64,000 bases of DNA from Vibrio gigantis (GCF_024347515.1 NZ_AP025492.1:1488001-1552000); one strand, 5' to 3'; counted from the stretch's first letter, positions 54,576 to 64,000 are shown. The notes: generated from the sequence alone by a model not told the origin. Made by a program: numbers and translations.

Positions 54576-55051
54576 AGAAATTATTACTGATGGCGTTATT
54601 TACCGCATCACTTTTCGGCTGCGCCTCTGAGCAATACTTTGTCGGACAGGGTTCTGAAGCTTTGGTGTACAAAGAGCACCACAGTTTTGAGTTTGCGATG
54701 AAAAACCGTTCTGAAACGACTAAACAGATTACAGCCTTGATTCAAGATATTGAGTCGATGGACAAAGAAGCGACCTATGTTGTGGATTACAAATCATCTC
54801 GCAGCAAACAGATGTTGCAGGCGATCTTCGAACAATATCCTTCACACCTTATTGCACCACAAAGAGTGACGTATCGATACGCTCAATTGTTGCCTAGCGA
54901 TCTAAATATTCAGGTGACGTTAACGCGTTTGAAGACTCAAGAGTGCAAGCCAGCACAAATTCACGCTCGGTTGAGACAACAAGATTGTTTTGTTGAATCG
55001 ATGCGTTTGAAGCAAGTGGCTTACAAGTCTCGATTGGTAGGAGAGCAATAA
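54572..55051 (+). CDS. Tad-locus outer-membrane lipoprotein (CpaD/RcpB position)
   Basis: A 159-residue lipoprotein with LFGC lipobox (Cys at residue 17). It sits where cpaD or rcpB stands in other Tad loci, between the secretin and tadZ genes, overlapping the former by 4 bp. Sequence beyond the lipobox is not similar to CpaD by eye. Two further Cys occur near residues 130-141 (QECKPA, QDCFV). Likely a secretin pilotin or stabiliser. AGGAGGG precedes the ATG. Confidence 0.75.
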   Translation: MKKLLLMALFTASLFGCASEQYFVGQGSEALVYKEHHSFEFAMKNRSETTKQITALIQDIESMDKEATYVVDYKSSRSKQMLQAIFEQYPSHLIAPQRVTYRYAQLLPSDLNIQVTLTRLKTQECKPAQIHARLRQQDCFVESMRLKQVAYKSRLVGEQ

Positions 55052-56292
55052 TGTTTGACCTAACGAAAGCATTAACAACCAAGGCCAAGCCAGTTCAGAC
55101 CGGAACGACAGGGGTTGCCGGATGTACTCTGTTCTATCAATCTCAAGAGTGTTTAGACCTTGTGCAAGAAGTCTTTCGATTTGAAGGATGGAATGATCCT
55201 GCTTGTGTCAAAGCCAAAGCAGGTTTGACTAAGCTGACAGAGCAACAAAGCAGCCACATTGTGATTCTAGAGCTAAATGAATCAACCAATGTGGTTGAAG
55301 ATGCGAAATCCTTCGCTAGCAAACTGCCCACACACAAAGGGGTAGTGGTGATTGGCAAAGAGGACGCTATTTCTACGCTGCGTTCGCTTAAAGACATGGG
55401 TTTTTACTATGTTTTCTGGCCGGTCAATAAGCAGGAGTTTGCAGACTTCTTAACTCACGTGAGCAAGAACCTAAAGACTTTCTCTGGCGTGAGCCAAAAA
55501 CGCAAAGCAAAGCGAGTTGCGATTGTCGGCTCAAAAGGTGGCGTAGGTACATCGTTTCTTGCCACAGAGGTCAGTTCACTGCTATCGACACAAGGTTCAG
55601 ACACGATTCTCGTCGACCATCAATATGCAGATACCAATATTGATGTGTTGCTCGGGCTAAAAGACTTTAAACCGCGAACCATTGATGAGTTCACTGCACC
55701 ATTGCATGAAATGGATGAAGAAGGGGCGTTGAGCTATCTATTTAACGCACGTAAAAACTTACGTCTGTTGGCTATCGATGGCGACATGAGCCAAAACGAT
55801 GTTTTGAATTACAACCAAACGTTGTGTGAGTTATTGGCGCGAAACACAAACTTCATCATTGAAGATTTTTCTGGTGGTGTGGATTTCAAAGTTGAACCTC
55901 AACTCTTGGTAGAAAACTTCGATGTGGTTGTGTTGGTGTTGGATGCGTCAGTGTCGTCCGTTAGAAGTGCGAAGCGACTGTTTGAAAAGATCTCTAGCTT
56001 GCAGCTTACGTTATCCTCTCGTACACGCGTGATTACAGTGGTGAATTACCACCGCCCGGAAAATGCTTACGTTTTACAAAAGCCCGACCTGACCAAGTAT
56101 TTGGGCGCCAATGTCGATCTAGAAGTGGATTACTGCAAAGCGTTAGCGCACATCATTATTGATGGTAAACGCGGGCACAAGCATGACCGCCATATTAGTC
56201 GTTCAATGGAGCAACTGGTGAAGCTGATTAATGGTCAACCTATGGATCAGAAGGGCATGAATTCTTGGCTGAAAAAGGTGCGTGCTAAATGA
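55051..56292 (+). CDS. tadZ: Tad localisation ATPase TadZ/CpaE
   Basis: A 413-residue protein: an N-terminal receiver-like domain (about residues 20-140; VVVIGKEDAISTLRSLKDMG) and a C-terminal ParA/MinD-like ATPase from about 150. Its deviant Walker A is GSKGGVGTSFLATEVS; VDHQYADTNIDVLLGL is the second nucleotide loop. TadZ places the Tad machine at the pole or membrane. It overlaps the lipoprotein stop and the tadA start. Confidence 0.92.
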   Translation: MFDLTKALTTKAKPVQTGTTGVAGCTLFYQSQECLDLVQEVFRFEGWNDPACVKAKAGLTKLTEQQSSHIVILELNESTNVVEDAKSFASKLPTHKGVVVIGKEDAISTLRSLKDMGFYYVFWPVNKQEFADFLTHVSKNLKTFSGVSQKRKAKRVAIVGSKGGVGTSFLATEVSSLLSTQGSDTILVDHQYADTNIDVLLGLKDFKPRTIDEFTAPLHEMDEEGALSYLFNARKNLRLLAIDGDMSQNDVLNYNQTLCELLARNTNFIIEDFSGGVDFKVEPQLLVENFDVVVLVLDASVSSVRSAKRLFEKISSLQLTLSSRTRVITVVNYHRPENAYVLQKPDLTKYLGANVDLEVDYCKALAHIIIDGKRGHKHDRHISRSMEQLVKLINGQPMDQKGMNSWLKKVRAK

Positions 56293-57560
56293 GTTCTAAT
56301 AAAGACTTATACCTCGCGTTTCGCGGTCAGATATTTGAAGCCCTAGACGCAGAAGCGGTTCAGAAAATGAGTCGCCGAGACCTCGAATCTCAGATACAGG
56401 CAGCGGTAGATCTGTTGGCGAACAGTTACCAAAGACCGATCACTTCGATGATGAAGTCAGGATTGGTGAAAAGCCTTATCGATGAACTGTTTGGTTTGGG
56501 GCCTTTACAACCGTTAGTTGAAGACCAGTCTATCTCCGACATCATGGTGAACGGGCCAAACAACATCTTTTTCGAACGACACGGCAAGGTCAAAAAGTCC
56601 GAAGTTTCGTTTGTGAATGAAGAGCAGCTGCTCGCTATTGCCAAGCGTATCGCATCACGCGTCGGGAGACGTGTCGATGAACTCTCTCCAACTGTCGACG
56701 CTCGATTGGAAGATGGCAGCCGTGTGAATATCGTGATTCCTCCAATTTCTTTAGATGGCACATCGATTTCTATTCGTAAGTTTAGAGAGCAGAACATCGC
56801 TTTTGAAGACCTGATTGGCTTTGGGTCTATGTCTCCAGACATGGCGCGAGTGCTGATGATAGCTTCGCGCTGTCGTATCAATGTACTGATCTCTGGCGGT
56901 ACTGGCTCAGGTAAAACCACGTTGCTCAACGCTTTGTCTCAATACATCGCTGAAGATGAACGTATCGTCACGATTGAAGATGCGGCTGAGCTGCGTCTCC
57001 AGCAACCCAACTTAGTTCGACTGGAAACACGTACTTCAAGTGTTGAGCAAACTGGAGCAGTAACGCAGCGAGAGTTGGTGATCAATGCGCTGCGTATGCG
57101 TCCAGACCGAATTATTCTGGGTGAGTGTCGTGGCTCTGAAGCGTTTGAAATGCTGCAAGCCATGAACACTGGGCACGACGGCTCAATGTCGACATTGCAC
57201 GCCAATACACCGCGCGACGCGATTGCTCGTGTTGAATCTATGGTGATGATGGCGAACTTGAATCAACCTCTAGATGCGATTCGTAGAACGATCGTCAGTG
57301 CCGTTCAGATGATTGTACAAGTTAACAGGCTGCGTGATGGATCTCGTAAGATCACGAGCATCTCTGAAATTGTTGGCTTGGAAGGCGAGAGCGTAGTGAT
57401 GGAAGAGATCTATCGCTTTCGTTATGACGACGCTGATTACGGAGAAAACGTTAAAGGCGAATTTGTTACTGACGGCATCATGCAACGTTCTGAGCTAGTA
57501 AAAAAAGCGCAATTCTTTGGGCTCTATGACGAGCTTATCGCATCGTTTAAGGGGGCATAA
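56289..57560 (+). CDS. tadA: Tad pilus ATPase TadA/CpaF
   Basis: A 423-residue hexameric traffic ATPase. Walker A SGGTGSGKTTLLNALS (residues about 203-218), Asp box IVTIEDAAELRL, Walker B IILGECRGSEAFEM and His box HDGSMSTLHANTPRDA are complete. N-terminal VMVNGPNNIFFERHGKV is the CpaF block. It powers extension and retraction of Flp. Confidence 0.96.
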   Translation: MSSNKDLYLAFRGQIFEALDAEAVQKMSRRDLESQIQAAVDLLANSYQRPITSMMKSGLVKSLIDELFGLGPLQPLVEDQSISDIMVNGPNNIFFERHGKVKKSEVSFVNEEQLLAIAKRIASRVGRRVDELSPTVDARLEDGSRVNIVIPPISLDGTSISIRKFREQNIAFEDLIGFGSMSPDMARVLMIASRCRINVLISGGTGSGKTTLLNALSQYIAEDERIVTIEDAAELRLQQPNLVRLETRTSSVEQTGAVTQRELVINALRMRPDRIILGECRGSEAFEMLQAMNTGHDGSMSTLHANTPRDAIARVESMVMMANLNQPLDAIRRTIVSAVQMIVQVNRLRDGSRKITSISEIVGLEGESVVMEEIYRFRYDDADYGENVKGEFVTDGIMQRSELVKKAQFFGLYDELIASFKGA

Positions 57561-57561
57561 C

Positions 57562-58464
57562 ATGCTTTGGGTTTCATTAATCCTGTTTGCCTTTGTGCTG
57601 CTTTTGATCCGAGATTCAAAAGTCAAAAACGTTCACCAATTCTTCAATATTGAAGAAGCGGAAGCGGAAAACTTTAACGCTATCAATGTGAAGTCATTGG
57701 TGCGTAAGCAGGGATGGCAAAAATTCAAAGAGTCCATTTCACCAACATTGATGGTGTTAGGGCCGCGTTCGACGTTATACATCGCATTATATATTACGGG
57801 CAGCCTGATTACATCTTGGTACATCGTTACGGATCTACTCTCCATCACCAACTCTTGGTTGGTGCTTGGTTCCTCTTTGATGTTTACCTTCTTCGGCTAT
57901 CGTTTTCTGGTCACAAGAAGACGACGAGATTTTGAGAACACGTTTCCTGATGCGCTGAATATTCTGATGAGTGCGGTTACTGCGGGTGACAGCTTAATGC
58001 AAGCCATCAGTTATGTGGGCGATGTGATGCACAACCCGATAGGCCGTGAGTTCAAGCTAATGGGAGAGCGACTTAAGTTAGGGGAGTCTCCAGAAGTGGT
58101 GCTTCAACGTTCATGCAAAAATTACCCGTACCCAGAGTTTCTATTCTTTACCGTGACGATCAGGGCGAATATCGCAAGAGGTGGCCAACTAAAGGGCGTG
58201 TTAGCTCGTCTGATTAGGGTTTTGGTTGACTCTCGAACACTCGAAAAAAAGAAGATGGCTATGACTTCGGAAGCTCGAATTTCCGCCAAAATCGTTGCAG
58301 CCATTCCTCTGATTTTTATGATTATTCTCAATTACGTTAATCCCGCGAATGTGGATTTTGTTCTCTATGACCCAGAGGGAAGAATCATATTGTTTTATGT
58401 GCTTGGCAGTGAGCTTTTTGGCTTGTTCATTGTTTGGTTATTAGTAAGAGGAGTACGTGCATGA
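57562..58464 (+). CDS. tadB: Tad inner-membrane platform protein TadB
   Basis: About 300 residues from ATG 57562, which has GGGGG 7 nt before it and directly follows the tadA stop. Four membrane segments; the GspF-like domain FPDALNILMSAVTAGDSLMQAISYVG (key parts: DALNILMSAVTAGDS, PEVVLQRSC) is in the middle. It forms the platform with TadC. TadC starts inside its stop codon. Confidence 0.93.
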   Translation: MLWVSLILFAFVLLLIRDSKVKNVHQFFNIEEAEAENFNAINVKSLVRKQGWQKFKESISPTLMVLGPRSTLYIALYITGSLITSWYIVTDLLSITNSWLVLGSSLMFTFFGYRFLVTRRRRDFENTFPDALNILMSAVTAGDSLMQAISYVGDVMHNPIGREFKLMGERLKLGESPEVVLQRSCKNYPYPEFLFFTVTIRANIARGGQLKGVLARLIRVLVDSRTLEKKKMAMTSEARISAKIVAAIPLIFMIILNYVNPANVDFVLYDPEGRIILFYVLGSELFGLFIVWLLVRGVRA

Positions 58465-59303
58465 TGTTACTGGCTTCCCTTATTGTGCTGTTTTTCTCGT
58501 TATTGTTTTTGATTGTCGATTCGATTCGTAAAGAGCAACGACACAAAAAAGTTGCACTCTACATTGGAGACGATGCTGTTCGTGCACCTTCTCGCGTAAA
58601 CCGCTTTTTTGTTCGTTTTGGTAAAGAACATCGACACGAGCTCGAGCAAAAGATGATTGAGGCCGGCTATTACAACACTGAGTGGGCGAAATTCTATTTC
58701 CCAGTCAAGTTATTGGTATTAGCGTTGATTTCAGGGTTGGTGTTATTAGGGGATATGACATCAACCAACAAGCTGCTCGTCGTTATTTTCTCGCTGATTG
58801 CTGTCATCGTCGTGCCTGATACTTTACTGCAAATGCGACGCAAGATGTTGATTAGCCGAACCTCAGCTCAATTGCCGTATTTGCTCGACATGATGTCGGT
58901 ATGTGTTCAAACCGGTATGACGATTGAAGCGGCGCTGGTTTATTTGGGCAAAGAGTTAGCGGAATTTGATTCCGACCTTTGTTACCAGATTAAGCGTACC
59001 TCCGACTCTGCGAAAATACACGGTCTAGAAAAGGCACTCAATGACTTGAGTGAACGTATTCCTACGCCACCCGTTAGAAGCTTTGTATTGACCATCATTC
59101 AAAACTTGCAATACGGGACATCTGTGGCGCATGTGTTAAGTGATCTCGCAGAAGATATGCGAAAAGTGCAAATTCTTACGGTCGAGGAAAAGGTGGGTAA
59201 GCTTTCTGCGAAGATGAGTGTGCCTTTGATCCTCTTCATCATGTTCCCGATCGTTATCCTGATTCTCGCGCCGAGCATCATGCAAATGACATTGAGCATC
59301 TAA
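58461..59303 (+). CDS. tadC: Tad inner-membrane platform protein TadC
   Basis: About 280 residues from ATG 58461, with GAGGAG 6 nt upstream; ATG 58464 is close behind. The GspF-like domain is QLPYLLDMMSVCVQTGMTIEAAL (key part LLDMMSVCVQTGMTI), with membrane segments at the N-terminus, the middle and the end. It overlaps tadB by 4 bp and pairs with it. Confidence 0.93.
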   Translation: MMLLASLIVLFFSLLFLIVDSIRKEQRHKKVALYIGDDAVRAPSRVNRFFVRFGKEHRHELEQKMIEAGYYNTEWAKFYFPVKLLVLALISGLVLLGDMTSTNKLLVVIFSLIAVIVVPDTLLQMRRKMLISRTSAQLPYLLDMMSVCVQTGMTIEAALVYLGKELAEFDSDLCYQIKRTSDSAKIHGLEKALNDLSERIPTPPVRSFVLTIIQNLQYGTSVAHVLSDLAEDMRKVQILTVEEKVGKLSAKMSVPLILFIMFPIVILILAPSIMQMTLSI

Positions 59304-59316
59304 GGGAGAATTACTA

Positions 59317-60054
59317 ATGATTGGAAAACGTATCGGTTTTATCTTGTTAACGCTGAGTGTATTGGCGGGTTGTCAATCGGCACCGTCACCACAAGACCTG
59401 CAGCTTGCCGACGTCACGAGCATGAAAAAAGTGAAGAACTATGATGGTTTGATTAGTTATTACAAATCTCAGCTAGAGCAAGGCTCCGAAGACCCAGAAG
59501 TTAAAGAGAAATTGGCATGGGCTTATTTCTACAAAGGGGATATTGAATCGGCTGACTTTTATGTCCAACACTTGCAAAAACAGGGGTTCGAAAATCCCAA
59601 CTTGTACCAATTAGAAGGCCAAGTGTTTGATGCAAAAAATGACATTGGGAGTGCTATTACTGCTTACTTAGCTTCTATCGAGGCAGGAAACAGAACCGGT
59701 CAAATTCACGTCTTGCTCGGCGTGTCTTACACCAAAGCTGGGAAATACGACGAAGCACAGAAAGAGCTCAACCAAGCTCGTTTACGCGGTTATGACGATG
59801 TCGTTGTTAAGAACAATATCGCAATGATTCAAATGGCCAATGGTGAATATCAACAAGCGATTCAAACATTAGCCCCGGTGTTAAAAGCAGATCCTGCGAA
59901 TAAAACCGTTAAAGCGAATCTGGCTATTGCTCTGATGAAAACCCAGCAAATCGATTCGGCAAAAAAGTTGCTCAAAGGCGATTTCTCAGCAGAAGAGATC
60001 CAGAGCATCGCTGCTGAATTAACTCAATTGGGAGTTAATGATGAAGCGTCTTAG
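59317..60054 (+). CDS. tadD: TPR lipoprotein TadD
   Basis: A 245-residue lipoprotein with LAGC lipobox (Cys near residue 19). TPR-like units follow (LAWAYFYKGDIESADFYV, VLLGVSYTKAGKYDEAQKEL, NIAMIQMANGEYQQAIQTL). TadD is needed for pilus assembly, perhaps secretin stability. GGGAGAA precedes the ATG, and its end overlaps tadE. Confidence 0.9.
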   Translation: MIGKRIGFILLTLSVLAGCQSAPSPQDLQLADVTSMKKVKNYDGLISYYKSQLEQGSEDPEVKEKLAWAYFYKGDIESADFYVQHLQKQGFENPNLYQLEGQVFDAKNDIGSAITAYLASIEAGNRTGQIHVLLGVSYTKAGKYDEAQKELNQARLRGYDDVVVKNNIAMIQMANGEYQQAIQTLAPVLKADPANKTVKANLAIALMKTQQIDSAKKLLKGDFSAEEIQSIAAELTQLGVNDEAS

Positions 60055-60523
60055 CAAGCAGAAAGGCGTGACGGCGATTGAGTTTGTGTTAGGTGCGCTT
60101 GTTCTGTTTTTTGCCACCTTTGCGATCTTCGAATCGAGTTACCAAATCTACGTTGTGAACATGACCGAGTATTCGCTGAGAGAAACCATCAGGAATACCA
60201 AAATCTATGAAGGTAAAGGGATCAACGAGCAATACGAGAATAAGTTTAGGACGTTAATTGAAGACGATGACAACCTATGGAGCTTCTTAATTGATAGTTC
60301 ACGGTTTTCTATCGCAGGTCAGTACTTCAAAAACTATGACGATTTTATCGCTAACAGGGGGCACTCAGATCAAGGCTTGAACTTCAATTACGACTTAGCC
60401 GAGATCACCGTGACCTACCGTTATACCCCAGTCATTAAATTGGCCGGTGCCGCAGATAGAAATATTTCACGCACCATGGTTTTGAACCTAGAACACGAGG
60501 GGTGGGCAGATGATGCTCCGTAA
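60038..60523 (+). CDS. tadE: TadE-like pseudopilin
   Basis: A 161-residue protein; ATG 60038 and 60041 are both possible. The prepilin-like motif KQKG followed by VTAIEFVLGALVLFFATFAIF (key: VTAIEF) is cleaved by TadV in related systems. The rest is periplasmic. It overlaps tadD by 17 bp and tadF by 14. Confidence 0.88.
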   Translation: MMKRLSKQKGVTAIEFVLGALVLFFATFAIFESSYQIYVVNMTEYSLRETIRNTKIYEGKGINEQYENKFRTLIEDDDNLWSFLIDSSRFSIAGQYFKNYDDFIANRGHSDQGLNFNYDLAEITVTYRYTPVIKLAGAADRNISRTMVLNLEHEGWADDAP

Positions 60524-61070
60524 TCAAGGTATGTTTTCGAAACGTCGCCAACAAGGTTCTTACACCATTGAATTAGTTTTCATCCTTGTGGCTTTGTGGG
60601 GCGTTTACCTGTTTGCTGCAGATCTGAGTTATCAGTTGCTCGTGCGCGCCAAACTAGACCGATCCAGCTTTGCTTTGGTGAATGTCATTAAAGAACGCAC
60701 TCGTTACTTTGATGCCGACGTACTAGCAGGACAAAACCTACCCGTAACCAATGCAGAGTTAGAAGAGATGGCGAAAGTGGCAAGTCGAATGCTCAATACA
60801 CCAGTAGACAATGTGGCCATCAGGATAGAGTCATTGACCAATAAAACGAATGTCGCTGAATTCTCAACCAGCAAGTATCGAAGCTTAAATTGCCAAACCG
60901 ATTCGATTCTCGAACATGCGGATTTAGCACCTGTAGAGAAGGGGGTTGTGTATCCATTATACCGAATCAGTCTTTGTGAAGAGGAAAGCTCTTGGTTCAA
61001 GCCTTTCTTCAACGGTGGCACGAGCTCCACGGTTAAGATTGGCTCATCTTCAATAATGCCTGGGAGATAA
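60510..61070 (+). CDS. tadF: TadF-like pseudopilin
   Basis: A 186-residue protein with RRQQG followed by SYTIELVFILVALWGVYLF (key: SYTIELV), a prepilin-type signal. The periplasmic part has two Cys (SLNCQTD, SLCEEES) that may pair. It lies between tadE and tadG with the usual tight spacing. Confidence 0.88.
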   Translation: MMLRNQGMFSKRRQQGSYTIELVFILVALWGVYLFAADLSYQLLVRAKLDRSSFALVNVIKERTRYFDADVLAGQNLPVTNAELEEMAKVASRMLNTPVDNVAIRIESLTNKTNVAEFSTSKYRSLNCQTDSILEHADLAPVEKGVVYPLYRISLCEEESSWFKPFFNGGTSSTVKIGSSSIMPGR

Positions 61071-61074
61071 CGAA

Positions 61075-62637
61075 ATGAACATGCAGCACGATCGTCATAT
61101 CAATCGCCAGCATATCAGCCTCCAAAGACAACAAGGGGTTGCCGCGGTGTGGATGGGCTTATTGCTTGTTCCAATCATGGGCATGACCTTTTGGGCAGTG
61201 GAAGGCACTCGTTATGTTCAAGAGACCAGTCGATTACGAGATTCAGCAGAGGCTGCGGCCATAGCAGTGACTATTGAAGATCAACCGGATCAGGCTCGCG
61301 GGCTTGCGACTAAATATGTAGAAAACTATGTTCGTGATATTAAATCAACCAACCTTTCTGCAGACCGTTTCCACCAAGCAGAAGACGAGGGGGCAGGGGT
61401 TCTTGAGTACATCCAATACACGGTGAATGCCAAGACAACGCACGACTCTTGGTTTGCGAGCAGCTTTATTCCGTCTTTTGATGAGCAGCAAGATCTCGCG
61501 GGGCGTTCATTGGCTCGAAAGTACCCGGTCTACCTGGGTGATAACAACATCGACATTGTGTTTGTGTCGGACTTTTCCGGTTCAATGAATGACAGATGGG
61601 GTTCAAGTCGACACATAAAAATCGACGATCTGAAAACGGCCATCGATGAAATATCCAGCAAAATCCTTTGCACATCGATTGAACAAGAGAATGTCGATGG
61701 AGAATTGAAAGACGTGTGTGATGAACCGGGCGAAGATACCACCGGAGATAAACTGCTCAACCGAGTTGGCTTTGTCCCTTTTAACGTTCGAACGAGGGAA
61801 ATCGTCTCGGGTAATAAAGCTAACGCGACAAGTCAATTGAGCTACAAAGATAACTATAAAACCAACGTATCACCTTATTCCTACAATGATGTTAACTGGG
61901 ATTACTGGCGTACGTACTCTCAAAATGACGTAATTAGATGTGCAGACCGACAGTCACGTTGCTCAAATCCAAAGGCTGACAATCAAAAGTACGCCAAACG
62001 TATTAAGGATGTGATTTATCAAGATAGTTACCGAGTTGCTGACGTATACAACTATGTGGATTTATCGACATCAGTGTCGACGATGTTTACGGATAAGTCG
62101 GGGTTACAGCCCGATTTCTATGGTGTGAGTGGAACAGAGCTATTTAATGCACATGGCTCTTCCAATTCATCACAGTTTTCCAACATTCGCCTATCTAACA
62201 AGCTTTCAGACTTGAATCCGATTAATTCGATGTGGGCAGACGGTGGAACGGCGGCCTTTCAAGGCATATTGAGAGGATCGCAAATCTTGCACGACGGTGA
62301 CCCGAACAGCGCTGATCAAGAAGAACAACAAGCCTACAACAAGAAAATCAAGATGCTGCTCATTTTAAGTGATGGGCAAGAAAGCCCTGATAACGGCATC
62401 CTCAGAGGGTTAGTCGACAGAGGCATGTGTGACAAAGCAAGAGAAGAGATACCGGGCTTATACATAGGTGTTATTGGTATCGATTTTCGAGCTTCCCAAC
62501 AAAGTGGTTTTCAAGACTGCGTAGAAGACCCAAATGAAGACATCATCGATGTATCTAACCTAGATGAATTGATTGAAAAGATAGAAGAACTCATCCGTAA
62601 AGGCTCAAAAACAAGCGGAATCACTAAGTTGTATTAG
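61075..62637 (+). CDS. tadG: TadG-like protein with von Willebrand factor A domain
   Basis: A 520-residue protein anchored by an N-terminal segment after RQQG (residues about 22-42). The VWA domain has the metal-dependent adhesion site DFSGSMNDRWG near residues 167-177 and a later DGQESPDNG loop. The four Cys at residues about 199, 214, 284 and 292 could form disulfides. TadG proteins are anchors or adhesive parts of the Tad pilus. It is followed 8 bp later by the OmpA-like gene. Confidence 0.9.
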   Translation: MNMQHDRHINRQHISLQRQQGVAAVWMGLLLVPIMGMTFWAVEGTRYVQETSRLRDSAEAAAIAVTIEDQPDQARGLATKYVENYVRDIKSTNLSADRFHQAEDEGAGVLEYIQYTVNAKTTHDSWFASSFIPSFDEQQDLAGRSLARKYPVYLGDNNIDIVFVSDFSGSMNDRWGSSRHIKIDDLKTAIDEISSKILCTSIEQENVDGELKDVCDEPGEDTTGDKLLNRVGFVPFNVRTREIVSGNKANATSQLSYKDNYKTNVSPYSYNDVNWDYWRTYSQNDVIRCADRQSRCSNPKADNQKYAKRIKDVIYQDSYRVADVYNYVDLSTSVSTMFTDKSGLQPDFYGVSGTELFNAHGSSNSSQFSNIRLSNKLSDLNPINSMWADGGTAAFQGILRGSQILHDGDPNSADQEEQQAYNKKIKMLLILSDGQESPDNGILRGLVDRGMCDKAREEIPGLYIGVIGIDFRASQQSGFQDCVEDPNEDIIDVSNLDELIEKIEELIRKGSKTSGITKLY

Positions 62638-62645
62638 AGGAAAAT

Positions 62646-63284
62646 ATGAAAAAGTTAATGATCAGTTCAATCGTCCTATCGACATTGCAACTTAGTTTTA
62701 TCGTTCATGCGGAAGAAGGTGTCAGCGTTTATTGCGACACCGCATTCAGTGAATATCAACATAGTGTAAGAGTCGATGATGTCGTCGGCATTGCACAGCA
62801 TAGACAAGGCTTTCTACAAATAGAGCAGTCGTCTGACAACAGCGAGCTCAAACAAGCGTTAGCAGGCCAATCCAATCTGGGCATGAATCAATCAGGCTGT
62901 AAGACTTGGATCAGTAACCAAGAACGCAAAGGCTTGTTGGCTCGCCTCCATTTTGGTTTTGACCAACACAACTTAACGCCGATGGGCAGTAAAGCATTGA
63001 GTCAGCTCGCAGGTGAGTTAAAGACTAACGGCAGTTCAATTACTGTAGATGGCCACACCGACAGTACGGGCGCAGAAGGTTATAACCAAGCGCTAGGGCT
63101 ACAAAGAGCGCTGACTACGTCGGATGGCTTGATTGCCGATGGTGTTGAGAAAAACCGCTTTGTTATTCGTTCATTTGGTGAAAGTAAGCCTATTGCTTCC
63201 AATGCAACTGCAGAGGGGAGAGCGAAGAATAGACGTTCGGAAATTTGGGCTTCTTCGAACGATGCCGCTGAATTAGAAAATTAG
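62646..63284 (+). CDS. OmpA family protein ending the Tad operon
   Basis: A 212-residue exported protein; signal peptide ends VHAEE. The OmpA C-like domain is about residues 95-205: LHFGFDQHNLTPMGSKALSQLA, ITVDGHTDSTGAEGYNQALGLQRA and ESKPIASNATAEGRAKNRRSEI (key: GHTDSTG, NRRSEI), binding peptidoglycan. AGGAAAAT precedes the ATG. It probably anchors the Tad complex to the wall. Confidence 0.9.
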   Translation: MKKLMISSIVLSTLQLSFIVHAEEGVSVYCDTAFSEYQHSVRVDDVVGIAQHRQGFLQIEQSSDNSELKQALAGQSNLGMNQSGCKTWISNQERKGLLARLHFGFDQHNLTPMGSKALSQLAGELKTNGSSITVDGHTDSTGAEGYNQALGLQRALTTSDGLIADGVEKNRFVIRSFGESKPIASNATAEGRAKNRRSEIWASSNDAAELEN

Positions 63285-63414
63285 GATGTAGGGCTTGGTT
63301 GTTGCTGAGTGGTAGGTAATAACCGCCCTAGATCATCGCTCTCGGGATTTTTGTTACAACGTTTACTAATGAATATTCGACTAAGTTTAACTATCTGATA
63401 CTAAAGAAATATTA

Positions 63415-64000
63415 ATGCTTTTTGATAAGTTCTCTTCTGAAGGGATGCAAAGAAATATCGATGTCGATACTTGGGTATCTATATTAGATAACATACGAGA
63501 CATAATGGACGCATCGAATGCGGGCATCATCATGATCTCTGATTTGAGTTGTTCAGGTTCTGAGAGTGTATGGAGCTCCTCAAACATATCGTGCAACCAA
63601 CATAAGAGCAAAATTAGCCTCTTTTGTGAGTATGTGCATAACGAAAATCGCACGGTCTATTTGAGTGGTCACGCTGGTGGTGATTCCGTTTCTGCGAATG
63701 GTAAGGATGCTTATAAATCGTTTTGTGGCGTCCCGGTTAGAGATATCGATGGTGAAGTGTTTGCGGTGCTCTTGGTGTTTGATTTAAGCCCAACAGCGTA
63801 TACCGAAAGCCAAGTTAGCTTGATTGAAAACATATCGACTCTATTGCGTTCTGAAATTCTCTTAAAAGAAGAGAGCCGTATTTTATACAAAAACAGTCAT
63901 TTTGATATCATGACGACGCTGCTTAATCGAAGGGGCTTTTTCCATGAATTCAACAAAGCAAACATAAGTGATGGCGAGATCGTTTGTTTGTATTTCGACT
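63415..64000 (+). CDS. GAF-GGDEF protein, 3'-truncated by the window edge
   Basis: ATG 63415 (MLFDKFSSEGMQRNIDVDTW) starts a frame that runs open to the end. An upstream in-frame stop (63388-63390) fixes the region. A GAF-like domain (about residues 17-160; AYKSFCGVPVRDIDGEVFAVLLVFD) is followed by the beginning of a GGDEF domain, FDIMTTLLNRRGFF, where DxLTGLxNRR is expected, and IVCLYFD at the edge. The altered LTG (TTL) hints at a divergent cyclase. The active site is outside the window. Confidence 0.75.
   Translation, partial: MLFDKFSSEGMQRNIDVDTWVSILDNIRDIMDASNAGIIMISDLSCSGSESVWSSSNISCNQHKSKISLFCEYVHNENRTVYLSGHAGGDSVSANGKDAYKSFCGVPVRDIDGEVFAVLLVFDLSPTAYTESQVSLIENISTLLRSEILLKEESRILYKNSHFDIMTTLLNRRGFFHEFNKANISDGEIVCLYFD

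Overview
The window is a chromosomal segment of a marine gammaproteobacterium, almost certainly a Vibrio. The evidence is the GbpA-type chitin-binding oxidase, the TcyP/CobTSU/BtuCD/AstE/RlmF gene set with vibrio-like protein sequences, several GGDEF proteins, and an aerolysin of the kind reported from the Splendidus clade. Species assignment is inference. No phage, IS element or CRISPR array was seen.

Layout. 1-4.0 kb: the 3' part of a DUF4402-type chaperone-usher fimbrial operon (subunit, attenuator hairpin, basic second subunit, PapD-like chaperone, usher). 4.0-7.3 kb: sterol-desaturase-family enzyme, a 7-bp tandem repeat, a DUF2804 protein and a divergent AraC regulator. 7.3-12.7 kb: a virulence-flavoured stretch with sphingomyelinase C, a membrane-anchored helical partner protein, a YaiL-like protein, and a full-length aerolysin with altered receptor-binding and oligomerisation residues. 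13-16.7 kb: YdcF-family protein, then a divergent LysR/aldo-keto reductase pair in which both genes carry one in-frame premature stop. 16.7-28.9 kb: cystine transporter, SDR protein, flavin reductase, the cobalamin salvage operon cobT-cobS-cobU-cobC, oligoendopeptidase F, AstE and BtuCD. 29-33 kb: two secreted AA10 lytic polysaccharide monooxygenases (GbpA and a second chitin-binding one) and a 59-residue small protein. 33-49.4 kb: mostly housekeeping genes (GNAT, DUF1415, MFS/LysR, RlmF, PilW, MetA behind four MetJ boxes, M20 peptidase) with two diguanylate cyclases and a tandem pair of 41-residue CxC/CxxC microproteins. 49.5 kb: two tRNA-Val(GAC) genes. 50-63.3 kb: a LysR regulator and a complete Flp/Tad pilus locus (flp to tadG plus an OmpA-like protein). 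63.4 kb to the edge: a truncated GAF-GGDEF protein.

How the genes fit together. Two surface-fibre systems, two chitin-active LPMOs and three or more GGDEF proteins suggest a surface- and chitin-attached lifestyle under c-di-GMP control. Sphingomyelinase and aerolysin suggest damage to animal host membranes. In both pilus operons a strong stem-loop directly follows the major-subunit gene, which would give excess subunit over assembly machinery. The B12 genes combine cobinamide/lower-ligand salvage with import and show no de novo corrin synthesis here.
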